A stretch of DNA of 64,000 nt from Luscinia megarhynchos. Taxonomy: Eukaryota; Chordata; Aves; Passeriformes; Turdidae. How positions within the stretch are numbered: the first letter of the stretch is position 1; every line of letters begins with the position of its first letter. Made by a program: the position numbers and the translations under genes. Where the stretch lies: positions 52,442,473 through 52,506,472 of the forward strand of contig CM067592.1 of the NCBI GenBank assembly GCA_034336665.1, in the 5' to 3' direction. The notes under the pieces are model-generated. The model saw only the letters and a list, made by a program, of their open reading frames with translations, ran no database searches and was not told the origin of the DNA. Positions 62,146-64,000 of the stretch are shown one piece after another.

Positions 62146-63834
62146 GTCCCATTAATTTCAGTTCATGTACACAGGCATCTGTGTCTGCTATTAATATTGG
62201 CTGCATGCCAGTTGTAGGAGAACCTGAAAGTTTGTTTTTATTTTTTTACTCTAGGTATTCTGGAAAAGACAGAGCTCAGTGATGTCTCATTTACCAGACA
62301 ATAGTTCCCTGTGCTACACAGTGAGGCCTGGGAGAATTTCAGAAGTATAAAGTGATTCTCAGAAATGCCAAGCAGGGAGGCAGAAGTAATGCTGGCAGCA
62401 TCCACACCAGAGATATCCCTTGATGTCTCCATATGGCCTAAGCCACTCGTTTTTGGCAGGCTCTTACCTCCCTTCACTGCTGCTTCTCACTGACTGTATG
62501 GACTCATCACTATTATAAGCAAGTATGAAGTTCAAAACAAATGCTTACTTAAAACAATAAGCCAAAGGTATCTTCTGCTATAAAAGTTTGGAAAATTAAT
62601 GAAAAATAGCTAACAAAATCAGCAGCTAGTCATGTACAATTTGGAACTGGAACAAAGAGCAAGAACAAATTAATTCACTGAGACTGAGTACAGCATGTTC
62701 AGCTCAAAATAGACTTAGCCTAAGATGAAAAATTTCAAATGTTTTTCCACCTTCATGTAATATTGGTACAGGTAATGCTGGTGGCCCCTGCAGAGACCGA
62801 ACAGTTCTTTTGCTCCCTCAGCTCAGGTTAAAATTGGTTCTTTCCACTGATATGAATAGGTCAGTTTCTACCAGTGCTTACTGTGGGTGTTGCTACAGAG
62901 CTGTGTAACAGTCTGGGACACTTCTGCAATCCTGGCTTTGCTTTTAAGCCCTGCAAAGTCTGTGTTCTGAAGTCTTTGAAACAATGATAGGTGAAATAAA
63001 TGTAGGTTAATAATGAAAATATTTGAATATGGGATAATCCAATCCTGAACAGGTTTTTCAAGACCTGGCTCAGCAGAGCACTACTGAATGAAAAAACTTT
63101 TCCCTACTTAAGCATACCATAATTTTTTTTTCTCTAGGTTCTAACTTTCTGACAAATGGAAATAATGAAATGCACTGACATGACAGCAACCAACCTGCAG
63201 CAAAAGTGAGGAGGGACTGTTTTTTTTACAAGGGAAAATACTTTGTTTTGTGAATATTTCCAGTGATATCAGAAGAGTATTTGCTTTTGAAGTATTATAT
63301 AATCTCTGTTTTGTATGCTTTTGATACTACACATCCCATGCATAAGAATTCCTTGTAATACGGAACTTCAGGAAACACAGTTTGTTCTTGCTAGTAGTCA
63401 CAATGAATTTGTCCCACCTTTACCCTGCTTTATTGCATGTATGTCCTCTGCACTCCTTATTTTTCATTCTGAACATTTAAAAACTGACTTTTCCCACTTC
63501 AGCTTGTTTTCTGTTAGGCACTACAGTGAAAATGACTTCCAGACTTTCTATATGGACATACGCTCAAAAGTGTTTGTGTGTTTCTGCTTCTGCAGGGATC
63601 AAAATTAAAGTTCCCATATGTTTCAGTGGTGCTGGATCAAGCCTAATGCTACTAACAGCAAAGATAATGTATTATAATGAGCAATAGTATTTGAAGTGTA
63701 GCACATGTTATGTACAGTATGGACATTTCTGTAGAGGCATCTTAAAATCTGTGGCTAGATGCTTATCAGTAAAAAATATAAGTTCATAACTAATTAATAG
63801 ATCTGAAAAGCTACATAGGATAATAATTACCCTT

Positions 63835-63850
63835 CCCCCTCCCCCCCCCC
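63835..63850. repeat. C-rich homopolymer run
   Basis: Five C, one T, then ten C. Runs like this are prone to sequencing and length errors. Confidence 0.9.
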
Positions 63851-64000
63851 ATTTTAAATGTGTTATTCAAATATTTTATAAGCAGAAAAAAAAAAATTTA
63901 GGACCTTAAATCAACACTCATTAGAACCAATTGCAACTTGTCAGAGACTACTTCAAGGATTTGCCGCATCTTTTTCATTAATGAACTGCCATTTTCATGT

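Larger units (their letters stand above)
56358..64000. other. Unique AT-rich non-coding DNA to window end
   Basis: No gene, LINE or LTR is recognised. Visible simple sequence: pyrimidine-rich tract at 58373-58416 next to a GC-richer patch (58417-58570), GCAAA repeats near 60163-60178, three GGCAT units at 62024-62038, a TTCC tract at 62129-62145 and a C-rich run at 63835-63850. Frames of 94-109 codons at 58288-58687 overlap on both strands across the GC-richer patch and show no motif. Confidence 0.55.

Noticed and set aside
1..64000. tRNA, rRNA, CRISPR array, bacterial operon or phage features
   Set aside because: None seen. The CR1 and retroviral content identify vertebrate nuclear DNA.

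Overview
This window looks like gene-poor, AT-rich nuclear DNA from a bird. The main reason is four fragments of the CR1 family of LINE retrotransposons, including one 3' terminus that closely follows the avian CR1 pattern. No Alu, B1/B2 or L1-like sequence was seen. Another sauropsid (crocodilian or turtle) cannot be excluded by reading alone. Nothing is bacterial in character: there are no operons, CRISPR arrays, rRNA or tRNA genes. No complete host protein-coding gene can be supported. The longest ATG-started reading frame is 138 codons, which is about what chance gives in 64 kb of such sequence, so the window is best read as a large intron or an intergenic desert.

Layout. 1-14778 is mostly unique non-coding DNA with a possible 22-nt microexon at 175-196, a (TA)14 microsatellite at 8499 and a TTA/TTG triplet tract at 13142. 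14779-18215 is the most structured part: a decayed endogenous retrovirus on the + strand. It holds a protease segment with an intact DTGA active-site motif, an N-terminal reverse transcriptase piece, an unresolved degenerate middle, and a cysteine-rich envelope-like part ending at 17792. Diverged direct repeats at both ends look like LTR remnants. No gag was recognised and most of pol is missing. A 53-bp sequence ending at the protease active site is present as three identical tandem copies (15198-15356).

18216-34452 is unique non-coding DNA with a CRE-type palindrome at 22061 and an orphan open segment on the minus strand at 24339-24650. 34453-52735 carries all four CR1 fragments (one minus, three plus). 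It also holds a possible exon at 36839-36905 with a long polypyrimidine tract before it, and a GC-richer island at 39813-40270 behind a good 3' splice-like site. 52736-64000 is unique AT-rich DNA with a composite AT microsatellite (54857-54950) and a pair of overlapping cysteine-containing open frames (55697-56357) of unknown origin.

No set of genes working together can be claimed. The observations most worth checking are the identical 53-bp triplication in the otherwise old provirus, the cysteine-rich envelope segment, and the candidate splice-bounded exons.
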